Shown here piece after piece: positions 13,691 to 23,996 of a stretch of 64,000 bases of DNA (position 1 is the stretch's first letter; each line of letters opens with the position of its first letter). This stretch comes from an uncultured beta proteobacterium (GTDB lineage Bacteria > Pseudomonadota > Gammaproteobacteria > Burkholderiales > Burkholderiaceae_C). The stretch is from assembly GCA_903938815.1 (NCBI GenBank), contig CAJAES010000069.1, positions 1-64,000 of the forward strand. Direction: 5' to 3'. Below the pieces are notes generated by a model that saw nothing but the letters and a program-made list of their open reading frames with translations, made no database searches and had not been told where the DNA came from. Position numbers and translations under genes: made by a program.

Positions 13691-13828
13691 ATGACCCGAC
13701 TGCTGATCACGCTGGCCGTTCTCGCCTCGGTGCTGGGCCTGTCCGCCTGCAACACCATCGAAGGCATGGGCAAGGACATCGCCAAGGCCGGCGACAAGAT
13801 CGAAGAGACCGCGAAGAAGAGCAAGTAG
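13691..13828 (+). CDS. Entericidin A/B-family small lipoprotein
   Basis: A 45-residue lipoprotein: hydrophobic signal (MTRLLITLAVLASVLG), lipobox LSAC with the lipidated Cys at residue 20, then the family tail NTIEGMGKDIAKAGDKIEE. Entericidins are small membrane lipoproteins, one of which is proposed as a bacteriolytic toxin in E. coli; the role in this setting is unknown. An AAGGAG site precedes ATG 13691, and the stop TAG abuts the leuD ATG with no gap. The gene is therefore embedded in the leucine operon. Its small size makes it easy to miss. Confidence 0.9.
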   Translation: MTRLLITLAVLASVLGLSACNTIEGMGKDIAKAGDKIEETAKKSK

Positions 13829-14479
13829 ATGCAAGCCTTCACCGTTCACCAGGGCCTCGTGGCGCCCATGGACCGGGAGAACGTCGACACCGACGCCATC
13901 ATCCCGAAGCAGTTCCTGAAGTCCATCGCGCGCACGGGCTTCGGCCCGAACCTGTTCGATGAGTGGCGCTACCTCGACAAGGGCGAGCCCGGGCAGACGC
14001 ATGTGCTGCGCAAGCCGAACCCCGATTTCGTGCTGAACCAGCCGCGCTACGCGGGTGCGTCGATCCTGCTGACGCGCCGCAACTTCGGCTGCGGCTCGAG
14101 CCGCGAGCACGCGCCCTGGGCGCTGGAGCAGTACGGCTTTCGCGCGCTGATCTCGCCCAGCTACGCCGACATCTTCTTCAACAACTGCTTCAAGAACGGC
14201 ATCCTGCCGATCGTGCTGACCGAGTCCCAGGTGGAACGCCTGTTCGACGAGGTGCGCGGCTTCGTCGGCTACAGCCTGACCGTGGACCTGCCGCGGCAGG
14301 TGGTCGTCAAGCCCGACGGCACCGAGCTGCCGTTCGACGTGCAGCCCTTCCGCAAGTACTGCCTGGTGAACGGCTTCGACGACATCGGGCTCACGCTGCG
14401 CCACGCCGACAAGATCCGCGCATTCGAGGCCGAGCGCCTCGCGCGCCAACCGTGGCTGGCCCACAGGAACATCGCATGA
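13829..14479 (+). CDS. leuD: 3-isopropylmalate dehydratase small subunit
   Basis: A 216-residue swivel-domain partner of LeuC in isopropylmalate isomerisation. Family blocks include [29 protein letters not shown] and [18 protein letters not shown]. The ATG directly follows the stop codon of the lipoprotein gene, and the end overlaps leuB by ATGA. Length is typical for the bacterial form. Confidence 0.98.
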   Translation: MQAFTVHQGLVAPMDRENVDTDAIIPKQFLKSIARTGFGPNLFDEWRYLDKGEPGQTHVLRKPNPDFVLNQPRYAGASILLTRRNFGCGSSREHAPWALEQYGFRALISPSYADIFFNNCFKNGILPIVLTESQVERLFDEVRGFVGYSLTVDLPRQVVVKPDGTELPFDVQPFRKYCLVNGFDDIGLTLRHADKIRAFEAERLARQPWLAHRNIA

Positions 14480-15570
14480 AGATCGCCATCCTGCCGGGCG
14501 ACGGCATCGGCACCGAGATCGTGGCCGAGGCCGTGCGGGTGCTGGACGCGCTCGAACTGCCCTTCGAGACCGAGACCGCGCTGGTCGGCGGCGCCGCGTA
14601 CGAGGCGCATGGCCACCCGCTGCCGGACAGCACGCTGAACCTGGCCAAGGCCGCGGACGCCATCCTCTTCGGCGCCGTGGGCGACTGGAAATACGACAAG
14701 CTCGAGCGCCAGTTCCGGCCCGAGCAGGCCATCCTGGGCCTGCGCAAGCACCTGGGGCTGTTCGCCAACTTCCGCCCGGCGCTGTGCTACGAGCAGCTCA
14801 CGCACGCTTCGTCGCTGAAGCCCGAACTGGTGGCGGGGCTGGACATCCTCATCATCCGTGAGCTCACGGGCGACATCTACTTCGGCCAGCCGCGCGGCCG
14901 CCGCACTGCGGTCGACGGCCACTTCCCCGGCGCCGAGGAAGCCTTCGACACCATGCGCTACAGCCGCCCGGAGATCGAGCGCATCGCGCACGTCGCCTTC
15001 CAGGCCGCCCGCAAGCGCAGCAAGAAGGTCACGAGCGTCGACAAGGCCAACGTGCTGGAGACCTTCCAGTTCTGGAAGGACGTGGTCACGGAAGTCCACG
15101 CGCAGTACCCGGACGTCGAACTGCAGCACATGTACGTGGACAACGCCGCGATGCAGCTCGTGAAGGCGCCCAAGGCCTTCGACGTGGTGGTCACGGGCAA
15201 CATGTTCGGCGACATCCTGTCGGACGAGGCCGCCATGCTGACCGGCTCGATCGGCATGCTGCCGTCGGCGTCGTTGGATGAAAACAACAAGGGCCTGTAC
15301 GAACCCAGCCACGGCAGCGCGCCGGACATCGCGGGCAAGGGCGTGGCCAATCCCTTGGCTACAATTCTTTCCGCCGCCATGATGCTCCGTTTCTCCCTCC
15401 AGCAAGCCGAAGCCGCCGATCGAATCGAGCGGGCGGTGCAGGCCGTGCTGTCGGCAGGCCTGCGCACGGGCGACATCTGGAGCGAGGGCACGACTCGGGT
15501 CGGCACGCGCGAGATGGGTGATGCGGTCGTCGCCGCCATCACCGGCAAAACGATTACCACCAAGAGCTAG
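14476..15570 (+). CDS. leuB: 3-isopropylmalate dehydrogenase
   Basis: A 364-residue NAD-dependent oxidative decarboxylase giving 2-oxoisocaproate, the leucine precursor. Seen: start block [29 protein letters not shown], the substrate and metal site VDKANVLET and [22 protein letters not shown], and the NAD region [15 protein letters not shown]. It overlaps leuD by 4 nt. The 90-bp gap to asd contains a GGACCCC/GGGGTCC hairpin (15599-15605 with 15630-15636) without a T-run. Confidence 0.98.
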   Translation: MKIAILPGDGIGTEIVAEAVRVLDALELPFETETALVGGAAYEAHGHPLPDSTLNLAKAADAILFGAVGDWKYDKLERQFRPEQAILGLRKHLGLFANFRPALCYEQLTHASSLKPELVAGLDILIIRELTGDIYFGQPRGRRTAVDGHFPGAEEAFDTMRYSRPEIERIAHVAFQAARKRSKKVTSVDKANVLETFQFWKDVVTEVHAQYPDVELQHMYVDNAAMQLVKAPKAFDVVVTGNMFGDILSDEAAMLTGSIGMLPSASLDENNKGLYEPSHGSAPDIAGKGVANPLATILSAAMMLRFSLQQAEAADRIERAVQAVLSAGLRTGDIWSEGTTRVGTREMGDAVVAAITGKTITTKS

Positions 15571-15660
15571 CGCTCTCGGATCGTCTCGCCCCTTCCCAGG
15601 ACCCCGGCGACACGAGTCGGGAGCACCCAGGGGTCCGGACAACGGAAAGGCGAAACTGAA

Positions 15661-16773
15661 ATGGCACTCGTAGGACTGGTCGGCTGGCGCGGCATGGTGG
15701 GCTCCGTGCTGATGGAACGCATGCAGGCCGAAGGCGACTTCGACCACATCGAACCCCTTTTCTTCTCCACCTCCAACGCCGGCGGCCGTGCCCCGGCGAT
15801 GGCGAAGAACGAGACCGCGCTGCAGGATGCGCATGACATCGCTCAGTTGAAGCGCTGCGACATCGTCATCACCTGTCAGGGCGGCGACTACACCAGCGCG
15901 GTGTTCCCGAAGCTGCGCGCGGCGGGCTGGAACGGCCACTGGATCGACGCGGCGTCCACGCTGCGCATGGCCGACGACGCCGTCATCATCCTCGACCCCG
16001 TGAACCTTCCGGTGATCCAGGACTCGCTCGCCAAGGGTGGCCGCAACTGGATCGGCGGCAACTGCACCGTCAGTTGCATGCTGATGGGCGTGGGCGCACT
16101 GTACAAGGCCGGGCTCGTGGAGTGGATGAGCACCATGACCTACCAGGCCGCCAGTGGCGGCGGCGCGCAGCACATGCGCGAACTGCTCACGCAGTACGGC
16201 ACGCTGAACGCCTCGGTGCGCGCCCTGCTCGACGACCCGAAGAGCGCGATCCTCGAGATCGACCGCCAGGTGATCGCGAAGCAGCGCGGCCTGTCCGCCG
16301 AGGAGACGGCCAACTTCGGCGTGCCGCTCGGTGGCTCGCTGATCCCCTGGATCGACAAGGATCTGGGCGATGGCATGTCCAAGGAAGAGTGGAAGGGCAT
16401 GGCCGAGACGAACAAGATCCTCGGCCACCCCGGCGCGATCCCGGTCGACGGGTTCTGCGTGCGCGTGGGCGCGATGCGCTGCCACAGCCAGGCGCTGACG
16501 TTCAAGCTGAAGAAGGACGTGCCCGTGGCAGACGTCGAGGCCATGATCGCGGCCGACAACCCCTGGGCCAAGGTGGTGCCGAACACCCGTGAAGCGACGC
16601 TTGCGCACCTGACGCCGGTGGCCGTGACCGGCACGATGGACATCCCCGTGGGCCGCATCCGCAAGCTGGCCATGGGCCCTCAGTACCTGGGCGCCTTCAC
16701 CATCGGCGACCAGTTGCTGTGGGGTGCGGCCGAGCCGCTGCGGCGCATGCTGCGCATTCTGGTCGAGGCCTGA
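15661..16773 (+). CDS. asd: Aspartate-semialdehyde dehydrogenase
   Basis: NADPH-dependent reduction of aspartyl phosphate to aspartate semialdehyde, the branch point to lysine, threonine, methionine and diaminopimelate. The 370-residue protein has the N-terminal NADP loop [13 protein letters not shown], the catalytic C135 in GGNCTVSC, and the C-terminal [22 protein letters not shown]. The GWRGMVGS form is that of the Gram-negative (E. coli-type) enzyme. A GTTGCC/GGCAAC hairpin follows the stop (16779-16794) but lacks a T-tract. Confidence 0.98.
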   Translation: MALVGLVGWRGMVGSVLMERMQAEGDFDHIEPLFFSTSNAGGRAPAMAKNETALQDAHDIAQLKRCDIVITCQGGDYTSAVFPKLRAAGWNGHWIDAASTLRMADDAVIILDPVNLPVIQDSLAKGGRNWIGGNCTVSCMLMGVGALYKAGLVEWMSTMTYQAASGGGAQHMRELLTQYGTLNASVRALLDDPKSAILEIDRQVIAKQRGLSAEETANFGVPLGGSLIPWIDKDLGDGMSKEEWKGMAETNKILGHPGAIPVDGFCVRVGAMRCHSQALTFKLKKDVPVADVEAMIAADNPWAKVVPNTREATLAHLTPVAVTGTMDIPVGRIRKLAMGPQYLGAFTIGDQLLWGAAEPLRRMLRILVEA

Positions 16774-16854
16774 CCGGCGTTGCCGAGCGGCAACATCGGG
16801 GCCAATTCACAGAAACAAAGCATTTCCGCCCCGATCATCAAGGCTTAGGTGAGT

Positions 16855-16883
16855 TTGTCAGCCTATATGCTTGATGTTATTGT
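16855..16883 (+). promoter_or_regulatory. Putative sigma-70 promoter of fimV
   Basis: TTGTCA (16855-16860) and TATTGT (16878-16883) are separated by 17 bp in an AT-rich island of the asd-fimV gap. The predicted start, near 16890, would leave a leader of about 95 nt before the fimV start. Confidence 0.45.
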
Positions 16884-16985
16884 GATTTCACCCGCGTCCG
16901 GACATCTTGCCCAAGGGGCAAGCCGGTAGCGGGGCGGTTTCGCGGCCTGGGCCGCGATGCCGGACACAGTGCATTGGGAGATGCC

Positions 16986-19523
16986 TTGAAACACCGCACG
17001 ATGAACGTTGGTCGGTTCGCGCTGACCGGGGTGGCCCTGGCCACCGCCTGCCTGCTGTCGGGCCAGGCCTGGGCTCTGGGCCTCGGGCGCCTGTCGGTCC
17101 AGTCTGCACTCGGCGAGCAGCTTCGTGCCGAGATCGACGTCACGAGCATCACGCCCGAGGAAGCCTCCACCCTGCAGTTGCGCGTGGCCAGCCCCGAGGT
17201 CTACCGCGCTGCCGGCATCGACTACAACTCGGTGCTGCCGGCCACGCAGGTGACCGTGCAGCGCCGCGCCGATGGCCGGACCGTGCTGCGCGTGTCCAGC
17301 GACCGCGCGGTGGTCGAGCCCTTCCTCGACGTCATCCTCGAAGTGAACTGGGCGTCCGGCCGTCTCGTGCGCGCCTACACGCTGCTGCTCGACCCGCCCG
17401 CGACCCGCACCGCGCCGCCGGCCATGGCTGCCGCACCCACGGCGCCGGTCATGACGCCCAGCCCTGCGCCTTCGCAGGCCAGGCCGCCCGCCGCCGCACC
17501 CGCGCCGACACCGGGTGCCGCACCTGCACCCGCACCTGGCGCCGCGCCGGCCCCGCAACGCGCTGCGGCTCCCGCCCCTGCGCAGGCATCGGCCAAGGCG
17601 CCTGCCGCCGCCGCCGACCGTGTCCGCGTCCAGCCTGGCGATTCGCTCAGCCGGATTGCCTCTCGCGTCCGGCCCGAGAGCGTCTCGCTCGAGCAGATGC
17701 TCGTGTCGCTGTACCGCGCCAACCCCGACGCCTTCGTCGGCGAGAACATGAACCGGCTGCGCGCCGGCAGCGTGCTCGATGTTCCGGCCGCCGATGCCAG
17801 CCGCCAGATCGAGCCGGCGGAAGCACGCCGGGTCATTCAGGCCCAGAGCGCGGATTTCTCCGCCTTCCGCCAGCGCCTGGCTGGCAACGTGGCGTCCGCA
17901 CCGGCTGCCGACGCTCCCGCCAGGCAGGCCACCGGCACCGTCCAGGCGCAGGTCGAGGACCGCAAGCAGACCGCGCCCGCACCCGATCAGCTCAAGCTCA
18001 GCCAGGGCGGCCTGAAGGCGTCCGCGCCCGAAGCCGCCGTGTCCAAGCAGACGCAGCAGCGCGATGCCGCGGCGCGCGTGGCCGAACTGGCCCGCAATGT
18101 CGAGGAACTGAAGAAGCTCCAAAGCACGACCGCCTCCGCGACTGCGGCCAAGCCTGCCGCGGCTGCCGCGCCCGCCCCTGCTCCCACGCCTGCTCCCACG
18201 CCCGCCCCGGCGCCGTCCGCCGCGCCCGTGGTTGCCGCCGCCCCGCCCGTGACGGCCCCGCCCGCCGAGGCTGCGGCTGCATCGGCCGCCGCTTCGGCCC
18301 CCAAGCCCAGGCCGGCGCCCCGCCCGATGCCCACCCCGGTGCCGGAGCCTGGTTTCCTGGATTCCATGCTCGCCAACCCGCTCGTCCTGCCGGGCGCGGG
18401 CTTGCTGGTCGCCGGCCTGCTGGGCTTCGGCCTGTATCGCATGCGTGGCCGCTTCCGCAAGCCGGGCGGCGAGACCTCGTTCCTCGAAAGCCGCCTGCAG
18501 CCGGATTCGTTCTTCGGCAACAGTGGTGGCCAGCGCATCGACACGCGTGAAGCGCCGCCCAGCACCAGCTCGTCCTCGATGAGCTATTCGCTGAGCCAGC
18601 TCGACGCCATCGGCGATGTCGATCCGGTCGCCGAGGCCGACGTCTACCTGGCCTACGGCCGCGACCTGCAGGCCGAGGAGATCCTGAAGGAGGCGATGCG
18701 CGCCACGCCGGATCGCCAGGCCATCCGCCTGAAGCTGCTCGAGGTCTACGCCAAGCGCCGCGACACCAAGGGCCTCGAACTGCTCGCCACCCAGGTCTTC
18801 TCGATGACCCGGGGCGAGGGCGACGACTGGGCCAAGGCCCAGGAGCTCGGCCGCTCCATCGACCCCGAGAACCCGCTCTACCAGCCGGGCGGCCAGCCCG
18901 ACGCCGTGATGATGAGCGGCGGCGAGATGGTGGAGCCGCTGGGCGCCACCACGATGCCGCACACGCAGAAGCCGGCTTCTTCGCTGCCGCCGGAAGTGGC
19001 CAACCTGTCGACCGACCTCGACCTCGACCTGGACGTCGATGTCGATCTCGACGCACCCACCCGGGCCGGCGATCCGTCGCCGACCGAGATGACGCAGCCC
19101 CTGCTCACCGGCGCGGAAATGACGGCCGATCAGGGCCTCGATTTCGACCTGCCCGAGCAGACGACCGATGGCGAGCTGGATTTCGAGCTGCCCGTCACCA
19201 CCGAACTCGACGCACCGTCGGCGCCCGGCAACCCGACCGACTTCGACGGCCTGGACTTCGACCTCGAGCCTGCGACCACGGAGCGTGCGCCGGGCACCGA
19301 TTTCGACGACTTCCAGCTGTCCAAGCCGCCGGAGGATCTTCCCCCGGTGTCGGAATACGGCAGCCTGAGCGACGACCCGCTCGCGCGCAAGCTCGAGCTG
19401 GCCGAGGAGTTCCGGCAGATCGGCGACCTGGAAGGCGCGCGCGACCTGCTCGAGGAAGTGATCGCCAAGTCCGACGGCAGCCTGCAGGCCAAGGCCCAGG
19501 GCATGCTGGACCGCCTTGCCTGA
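16986..19523 (+). CDS. fimV: FimV-like polar/pilus assembly protein
   Basis: A large inner-membrane protein of the FimV/HubP type, which binds peptidoglycan and organises type IV pili, twitching and polar complexes. About 845 residues: signal peptide, N-terminal beta domain (LGRLSVQSALGEQLRAEIDV), Pro/Ala-rich linker, LysM domain at about 214-265 (VQPGDSLSRIASRV), second Pro/Ala linker, a transmembrane helix near 462-482, an Asp-rich cytoplasmic region (LDLDVDVDLD) and the C-terminal FimV domain (LARKLELAEEFRQIGDLEGARDLLEEV). I chose TTG 16986 because GGGAG lies 5 nt upstream; ATG 17001 is possible. It overlaps truA by 8 nt. Confidence 0.92.
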   Translation: MKHRTMNVGRFALTGVALATACLLSGQAWALGLGRLSVQSALGEQLRAEIDVTSITPEEASTLQLRVASPEVYRAAGIDYNSVLPATQVTVQRRADGRTVLRVSSDRAVVEPFLDVILEVNWASGRLVRAYTLLLDPPATRTAPPAMAAAPTAPVMTPSPAPSQARPPAAAPAPTPGAAPAPAPGAAPAPQRAAAPAPAQASAKAPAAAADRVRVQPGDSLSRIASRVRPESVSLEQMLVSLYRANPDAFVGENMNRLRAGSVLDVPAADASRQIEPAEARRVIQAQSADFSAFRQRLAGNVASAPAADAPARQATGTVQAQVEDRKQTAPAPDQLKLSQGGLKASAPEAAVSKQTQQRDAAARVAELARNVEELKKLQSTTASATAAKPAAAAAPAPAPTPAPTPAPAPSAAPVVAAAPPVTAPPAEAAAASAAASAPKPRPAPRPMPTPVPEPGFLDSMLANPLVLPGAGLLVAGLLGFGLYRMRGRFRKPGGETSFLESRLQPDSFFGNSGGQRIDTREAPPSTSSSSMSYSLSQLDAIGDVDPVAEADVYLAYGRDLQAEEILKEAMRATPDRQAIRLKLLEVYAKRRDTKGLELLATQVFSMTRGEGDDWAKAQELGRSIDPENPLYQPGGQPDAVMMSGGEMVEPLGATTMPHTQKPASSLPPEVANLSTDLDLDLDVDVDLDAPTRAGDPSPTEMTQPLLTGAEMTADQGLDFDLPEQTTDGELDFELPVTTELDAPSAPGNPTDFDGLDFDLEPATTERAPGTDFDDFQLSKPPEDLPPVSEYGSLSDDPLARKLELAEEFRQIGDLEGARDLLEEVIAKSDGSLQAKAQGMLDRLA

Positions 19524-20316
19524 ACCCGGCGCCCGGCGCCTGGCGCTGGGCGTCTCCTACCGCGGCACCGCGTACCACGGCTGGCAATCCCAGCCCGACG
19601 GCAAGACCGTTCAGGACAGGCTGGAGCGGGCGCTGTCGAAGTTCGCGGCCGCGCCCGTGGGCACCTTGTGCGCAGGCCGCACCGACGCCGGCGTGCACGG
19701 GCTGAACCAGGTGGTGCACCTCGATGCACCGGTGGACCGCGACCCGTTCTCCTGGGTGCGCGGCACCAACCGATACCTCGACGCCGACATCGCCCTGCAG
19801 TGGTGCCAGTCGGTGCCACCGGGCTTTCATGCCCGCAACAGCGCGCGCGGCCGACGCTACCGCTACCTGCTGCGCGAGTCGCCCGTGCGCCCTGCGCTCG
19901 AGACCGGCCTGGTGGGCTGGACCTTCCGACCGCTGGACGGCGATGCGATGCGTGCAGCCGCAGCCCACCTGATCGGCGAACACGATTTCACGTCCTTTCG
20001 CGCCGCCGCCTGCCAGGCCTTGTCGCCGGTGAAGACGCTGCGCTCGATCCAGATCCGCCAGCGCGGCGCGGTCTGGGCCTTCGATTTCGACGCCAGCGCC
20101 TTCCTGCACCACATGGTCCGCAACCTCATGGGCTGCCTGCTGGTGGTGGGCAGCGGGCGCGAGCCGCCCGGCTGGATGGCCGAGGTGCTGGCCGCATGCA
20201 GCCGGGATGCCGCCGCGCCGACCTTCGCCCCCGATGGCCTGTACTTCGTCGGCCCGTACTACGATGCCGTCCTCGGGCTGCCTGAACACACGGCGGCCAT
20301 GGACTGGCTGCCGTGA
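19516..20316 (+). CDS. truA: tRNA pseudouridine38-40 synthase
   Basis: Converts uridines 38, 39 and 40 of the tRNA anticodon arm to pseudouridine. The 266-residue protein has the catalytic D57 in CAGRTDAGVHG and the family blocks YRGTAYHGWQSQ, GFHARNSARGRRYRY and SAFLHHMVRNLMG. The start is TTG 19516, overlapping the end of fimV; no in-frame ATG lies nearer. Its stop overlaps the GTG of trpF. The fimV-truA-trpF order is common in Burkholderiales. Confidence 0.96.
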   Translation: MPEPGARRLALGVSYRGTAYHGWQSQPDGKTVQDRLERALSKFAAAPVGTLCAGRTDAGVHGLNQVVHLDAPVDRDPFSWVRGTNRYLDADIALQWCQSVPPGFHARNSARGRRYRYLLRESPVRPALETGLVGWTFRPLDGDAMRAAAAHLIGEHDFTSFRAAACQALSPVKTLRSIQIRQRGAVWAFDFDASAFLHHMVRNLMGCLLVVGSGREPPGWMAEVLAACSRDAAAPTFAPDGLYFVGPYYDAVLGLPEHTAAMDWLP

Positions 20317-21032
20317 CCCATCCGACCCCCGACACGACCCTTCACTCGCCCGACTACCCCCCCGACCATCCGCTCGACCACCCGCTGCGGCACCGGACCC
20401 GCATCAAGATCTGCGGTCTTACGCGCGAGGCCGATGTCGATGCCGCGGTCGGCGCCGGAGCCGACGCCATCGGTTTCGTGCTCTACGCGCGCAGCCCGCG
20501 TGCCGTGAGCGCCGAGCGGGCCGGCGTGCTGGCGCGCCGGCTGCCGCCCTTCGTGATGCCGGTGCTGCTGTTCGTCAATGCCACGCCGGCCGAGGTGGCT
20601 GCGGGCGTGGCCGCGGTGCCGAATGCGCTGCTGCAGTTCCACGGCGACGAGTCGCCCGCCGAGTGCGACGCCGCCGCACGCCCCTACCTGAGGGCCGTGC
20701 GCATGGCGCCCGGGGTCGATTTGCTAGACTTCGGCCTGCGTTTCCCCCATGCCGCAGGGCTGCTGCTCGACGCGCACGTCGAGGGCTACGGGGGCGGCGG
20801 AAAGGTCTTCGATTGGTCACTGATTCCCGACGGCGTGTCCGCTCCGGTCGTTTTGTCTGGTGGGTTGAATCCTGCCAGCGTGACCGATGGCATCGCTCGC
20901 GTGCGGCCCTGGGCCGTTGACGTGAGTTCCGGCGTCGAAGTCGGCAAGGGCCTCAAGGATGCCCTGCTGATGCGCCGGTTCTGTGATGCGGTACGCGAGG
21001 CCGATGCCCGCCTTCCCGCGCAAGCCGACTGA
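20313..21032 (+). CDS. trpF: Phosphoribosylanthranilate isomerase
   Basis: Third step of the tryptophan branch: Amadori rearrangement of phosphoribosylanthranilate. The 239-residue TIM barrel shows the catalytic KICGLTR (Cys and nearby residues), [19 protein letters not shown] and [10 protein letters not shown]. The GTG start at 20313 overlaps the truA stop and gives an N-terminal His/Pro/Asp-rich extension of about 28 residues before the barrel ([20 protein letters not shown]), which is unusual. A start nearer the barrel would need a non-standard codon, so the extension is probably real. Confidence 0.96.
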   Translation: MTHPTPDTTLHSPDYPPDHPLDHPLRHRTRIKICGLTREADVDAAVGAGADAIGFVLYARSPRAVSAERAGVLARRLPPFVMPVLLFVNATPAEVAAGVAAVPNALLQFHGDESPAECDAAARPYLRAVRMAPGVDLLDFGLRFPHAAGLLLDAHVEGYGGGGKVFDWSLIPDGVSAPVVLSGGLNPASVTDGIARVRPWAVDVSSGVEVGKGLKDALLMRRFCDAVREADARLPAQAD

Positions 21033-21049
21033 TTTCGAAGAGACACACC

Positions 21050-22293
<1,244 letters not shown>

Positions 22294-22297
<4 letters not shown>

Positions 22298-23115
22298 GCC
22301 GCATCCAGGCCCGCATGGCCTCGCTGGCCGCCGCACGGCGCACCGCGCTGATCCCCTACGTGACCGCTGGCGATCCCTACGCCGACGCGACACCCGACAT
22401 CATGCATGCGCTCGCCGCCGGTGGCGCCGATGTCATCGAGCTCGGCGTGCCCTTCAGCGACCCGATGGCCGACGGCCCGGTCATCCAGAAGGCCAGCGAA
22501 CGCGCGCTGGCGCGTGGCATCACGCTGGCGCATGTGCTCGAGATGGTGCGCCGCTTCCGCCAGGACGACGCCACCACGCCGGTGGTGCTGATGGGCTACG
22601 CGAACCCGATCGAGCGCTTCGACCAGACGGCGGGCGAGGGCGGCTTCGTGCGCGCGGCGCGCGAGGCCGGCGTGGACGGCGTGCTGGTCGTCGACTATCC
22701 GCCCGAAGAGTGCGAGGTCTTCGCCGCCGATCTCAAGGCCGTCGGCCTCGACCCCATCTTCCTGCTGGCGCCCACCTCCACCGAGAAGCGCATGGCCCAG
22801 GTCGGGCGCATCGCCAGCGGGTATGTGTACTATGTGTCGCTGAAGGGCGTGACGGGCGCCGGCCATCTGGACACGGAAGCCGTGGCGGCGATGCTGCCCC
22901 GCATCCGGGCCCACGTGCCGCTGCCCCTGGGCGTCGGCTTCGGCATCCGCGACGCCGCGACCGCACAGGCCGTGGCGCGGGTGGCCGATGCTGTTGTCAT
23001 CGGGTCGCGCCTGGTGCAGATTCTGGAAACCGAGCCGCGCGAAGGCGTGGCGGCTGCGGCGCAGGGCTTCATGGCGGAAATCCGCCAGGCCCTGGACGCC
23101 CTCGACAAGGAGTGA
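22294..23115 (+). CDS. trpA: Tryptophan synthase alpha chain
   Basis: Cleaves indole-3-glycerol phosphate to indole, which is channelled to TrpB. A 273-residue TIM barrel with the catalytic Glu in [15 protein letters not shown], the active-site Asp in [21 protein letters not shown] and [12 protein letters not shown] 22294 lies 9 nt after GGGAGG and overlaps trpB by 4 nt. accD starts 4 bp after its stop. Confidence 0.98.
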
Positions 23116-23119
23116 CCGC

Positions 23120-23992
23120 ATGAGCTGGCTCGAGAAACTGCTGCCCCCCAAGATGCAGCAGACGGACCCCACCGAGCGCCGCACGGTGCCCGAGGGGCTG
23201 TGGATCAAGTGCCCGTCCTGCGAGACGGTGCTCTACAAGACCGATCTCGAGGGCAACGTGAATGTCTGCCCGAAGTGCAGCCATCACCACCGCATCGGCG
23301 CCCGCGCCCGGCTCGATGCCTTCCTCGACGCCGAGGGGCGCTACGAGATCGGCCAGGAGGTCATCCCGGTCGACGCGCTGAAGTTCAAGGACAGCAAGAA
23401 GTACCCCGAGCGGCTGAAGGCCGCCCTCGAGAGCACCGGCGAGACCGATGCGCTGGTGGTGGTGGGCGGCGCGGTGATGAGCGTGCCGCTCGTCGCGGCC
23501 TGCTTCGAATTCGACTTCATGGGCGGCTCGATGGGCGCGGTGGTGGGCGAGCGCTTCGTGCGCGGCGTCGAGACCGCCATCGAGCAGAAGGTGCCGTTCG
23601 TCAGCTTCGCCGCCACCGGCGGCGCGCGCATGCAGGAAGGCCTGCTCTCGCTGCTGCAGATGGCCAAGACCAACGCCGCGCTCACACACCTGGCCAAGGC
23701 GAAGCTGCCCTACATCAGCGTCCTGACCGACCCGACGATGGGCGGCGTCTCGGCCAGCTTCGCGTTCATGGGCGACGTGGTCATTGCCGAGCCCAAGGCG
23801 CTGATCGGGTTCGCCGGCCCGCGCGTGATCGAGAACACCGTGCGCGAGAAGCTGCCCGAAGGCTTCCAGCGTTCCGAGTTCCTGATCGGCAAGGGGGCGC
23901 TGGACATGATCGTCGACCGCCGCCAGATGCGCGTCACGGTCGCCCGTGCGTTGGCGATGCTGCAGCGCCAGAGCACCGACGCGGTGGCCTGA
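23120..23992 (+). CDS. accD: Acetyl-CoA carboxylase carboxyltransferase beta subunit
   Basis: First committed step of fatty acid synthesis: malonyl-CoA formation with AccA, AccB and AccC. The 290-residue protein has the N-terminal zinc ribbon (C31, C34, C50, C53 in CPSCE and CPKCSHHH), then the crotonase-like transferase domain ([44 protein letters not shown]). Its place after trpA and before folC is conserved across many proteobacteria. Confidence 0.97.
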   Translation: MSWLEKLLPPKMQQTDPTERRTVPEGLWIKCPSCETVLYKTDLEGNVNVCPKCSHHHRIGARARLDAFLDAEGRYEIGQEVIPVDALKFKDSKKYPERLKAALESTGETDALVVVGGAVMSVPLVAACFEFDFMGGSMGAVVGERFVRGVETAIEQKVPFVSFAATGGARMQEGLLSLLQMAKTNAALTHLAKAKLPYISVLTDPTMGGVSASFAFMGDVVIAEPKALIGFAGPRVIENTVREKLPEGFQRSEFLIGKGALDMIVDRRQMRVTVARALAMLQRQSTDAVA

Positions 23993-23996
23993 TCAC

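Noticed and set aside
15599-15636. GGACCCC/GGGGTCC hairpin between leuB and asd as a terminator or riboswitch
   Set aside because: No T-tract and no recognisable riboswitch core; I could not support more than a simple inverted repeat.
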